Positions 13,881 to 14,082 of a DNA stretch of 14,082 nt are shown here, one piece after another. The stretch comes from Deltaproteobacteria bacterium. GTDB lineage: Bacteria > Desulfobacterota > Binatia > Binatales > Binataceae. The first letter of the stretch is position 1, and every line of letters starts with the position of its first letter. The DNA lies in NCBI GenBank assembly GCA_021786815.1, contig JAJYMR010000217.1:1-14082 (forward strand). The letters run 5' to 3'. The position numbers and the translations under genes were made by a program. Below the pieces are notes generated by a model. It searched no databases and was not told the origin of the DNA. It saw only the letters and a program-made list of their open reading frames with translations.

Positions 13881-14031
13881 CGGAAGGACGAGTCGGCGCG
13901 TCCCGACGCGCGGGGGGACGCGGGCGATGAAATCGGCGTCGCGCTTCGCTAAAGTTCGGATGTCCGCGGCGGCCGGATTTGTCTTCGCTCAGCGGGAGTG
14001 GGAGTGCGCGGGCGGCCGTGGTAGGCGCGAT

Positions 14032-14082
14032 GCCGGGGTGGTGGAACAGGTAGACACAGGGGACTTAAAATCCCCTTCGCCG
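14032..14082 (+). tRNA. tRNA-Leu (anticodon UAA), 5' part, truncated by window end
   Basis: The last 51 bases are the 5' half of a leucine tRNA. The acceptor strand GCCGGGG (14032-14038) is followed by TG, a D-arm with GTG...GGTAGACAC, and an anticodon stem GGGGA (14059-14063) paired with TCCCC (14071-14075). The anticodon TAA lies at 14066-14068 in loop CTTAAAA. The start of the variable arm is visible before the edge. The sequence closely follows the pattern of bacterial tRNA-Leu(UAA). Confidence 0.95.

Noticed and set aside
12986..13930. A 314-codon plus-strand frame opposite lipoprotein B
   Set aside because: No recognisable protein pattern; the opposite strand has a clear signal peptide and a paralogue.
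1..14082. CRISPR arrays, insertion sequences or transposase genes
   Set aside because: No spaced direct repeats, terminal inverted repeats or transposase motifs were seen on either strand.

Overview
The window looks like chromosomal DNA from a high-GC, Gram-negative, uncultured-type bacterium. Evidence for an outer membrane comes from an MlaEF-type lipid-transport ABC pair and three proteins with lipoprotein-type signal peptides. Evidence for coenzyme F420 comes from a CofC-type guanylyltransferase and a luciferase-like (LLM) F420-type oxidoreductase. That combination is rare in Gram-negative bacteria and fits lineages such as Binatota, Tectomicrobia or Rokubacteria. The placement is an inference from gene content only.

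Layout. Bases 1-2067 (minus strand) hold cofC, mlaE and mlaF in that transcription order; mlaF runs off the left edge. A good sigma70-type promoter lies 7 bases before a GTG start of cofC. Diverging from it (plus strand, 2244-4750) are a TPR plus SH3 lipoprotein, a dienelactone-hydrolase-family enzyme and an alpha/beta hydrolase, closely spaced as a probable operon. The lipoprotein leader carries five copies of a hexanucleotide directly before its ribosome binding site. From 4793 to 5691 (minus) lies a RES toxin / Xre-DUF2384 antitoxin pair with a palindrome-flanked promoter. From 5771 to 6960 (minus) a zinc-ribbon/PH-domain membrane protein and RNase HII share a strong-looking promoter. An LLM oxidoreductase (7082-7924) and a 64-residue helix-turn-helix protein (8205-8399) follow on the plus strand, converging on a large RNase II/R-family ribonuclease (8469-10472, minus). 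A small 73-residue protein overlaps the start of a secreted, probably beta-propeller protein (10800-12051, plus). Two tandem, clearly paralogous glycine-rich lipoproteins (12133-13801, minus) come next. The window ends inside a tRNA-Leu(UAA).

Most genes are housekeeping or cell-envelope functions. The only defence/stress-type module is the RES toxin-antitoxin pair; I see no transposase, integrase, CRISPR array or phage gene. The points most worth a second look are the duplicated lipoproteins with a diverged core, the hexamer array in the TPR-lipoprotein leader, the F420 gene leading a lipid-transporter operon, the toxin-antitoxin operator, and several promoters whose -10 box lies almost on the start codon.
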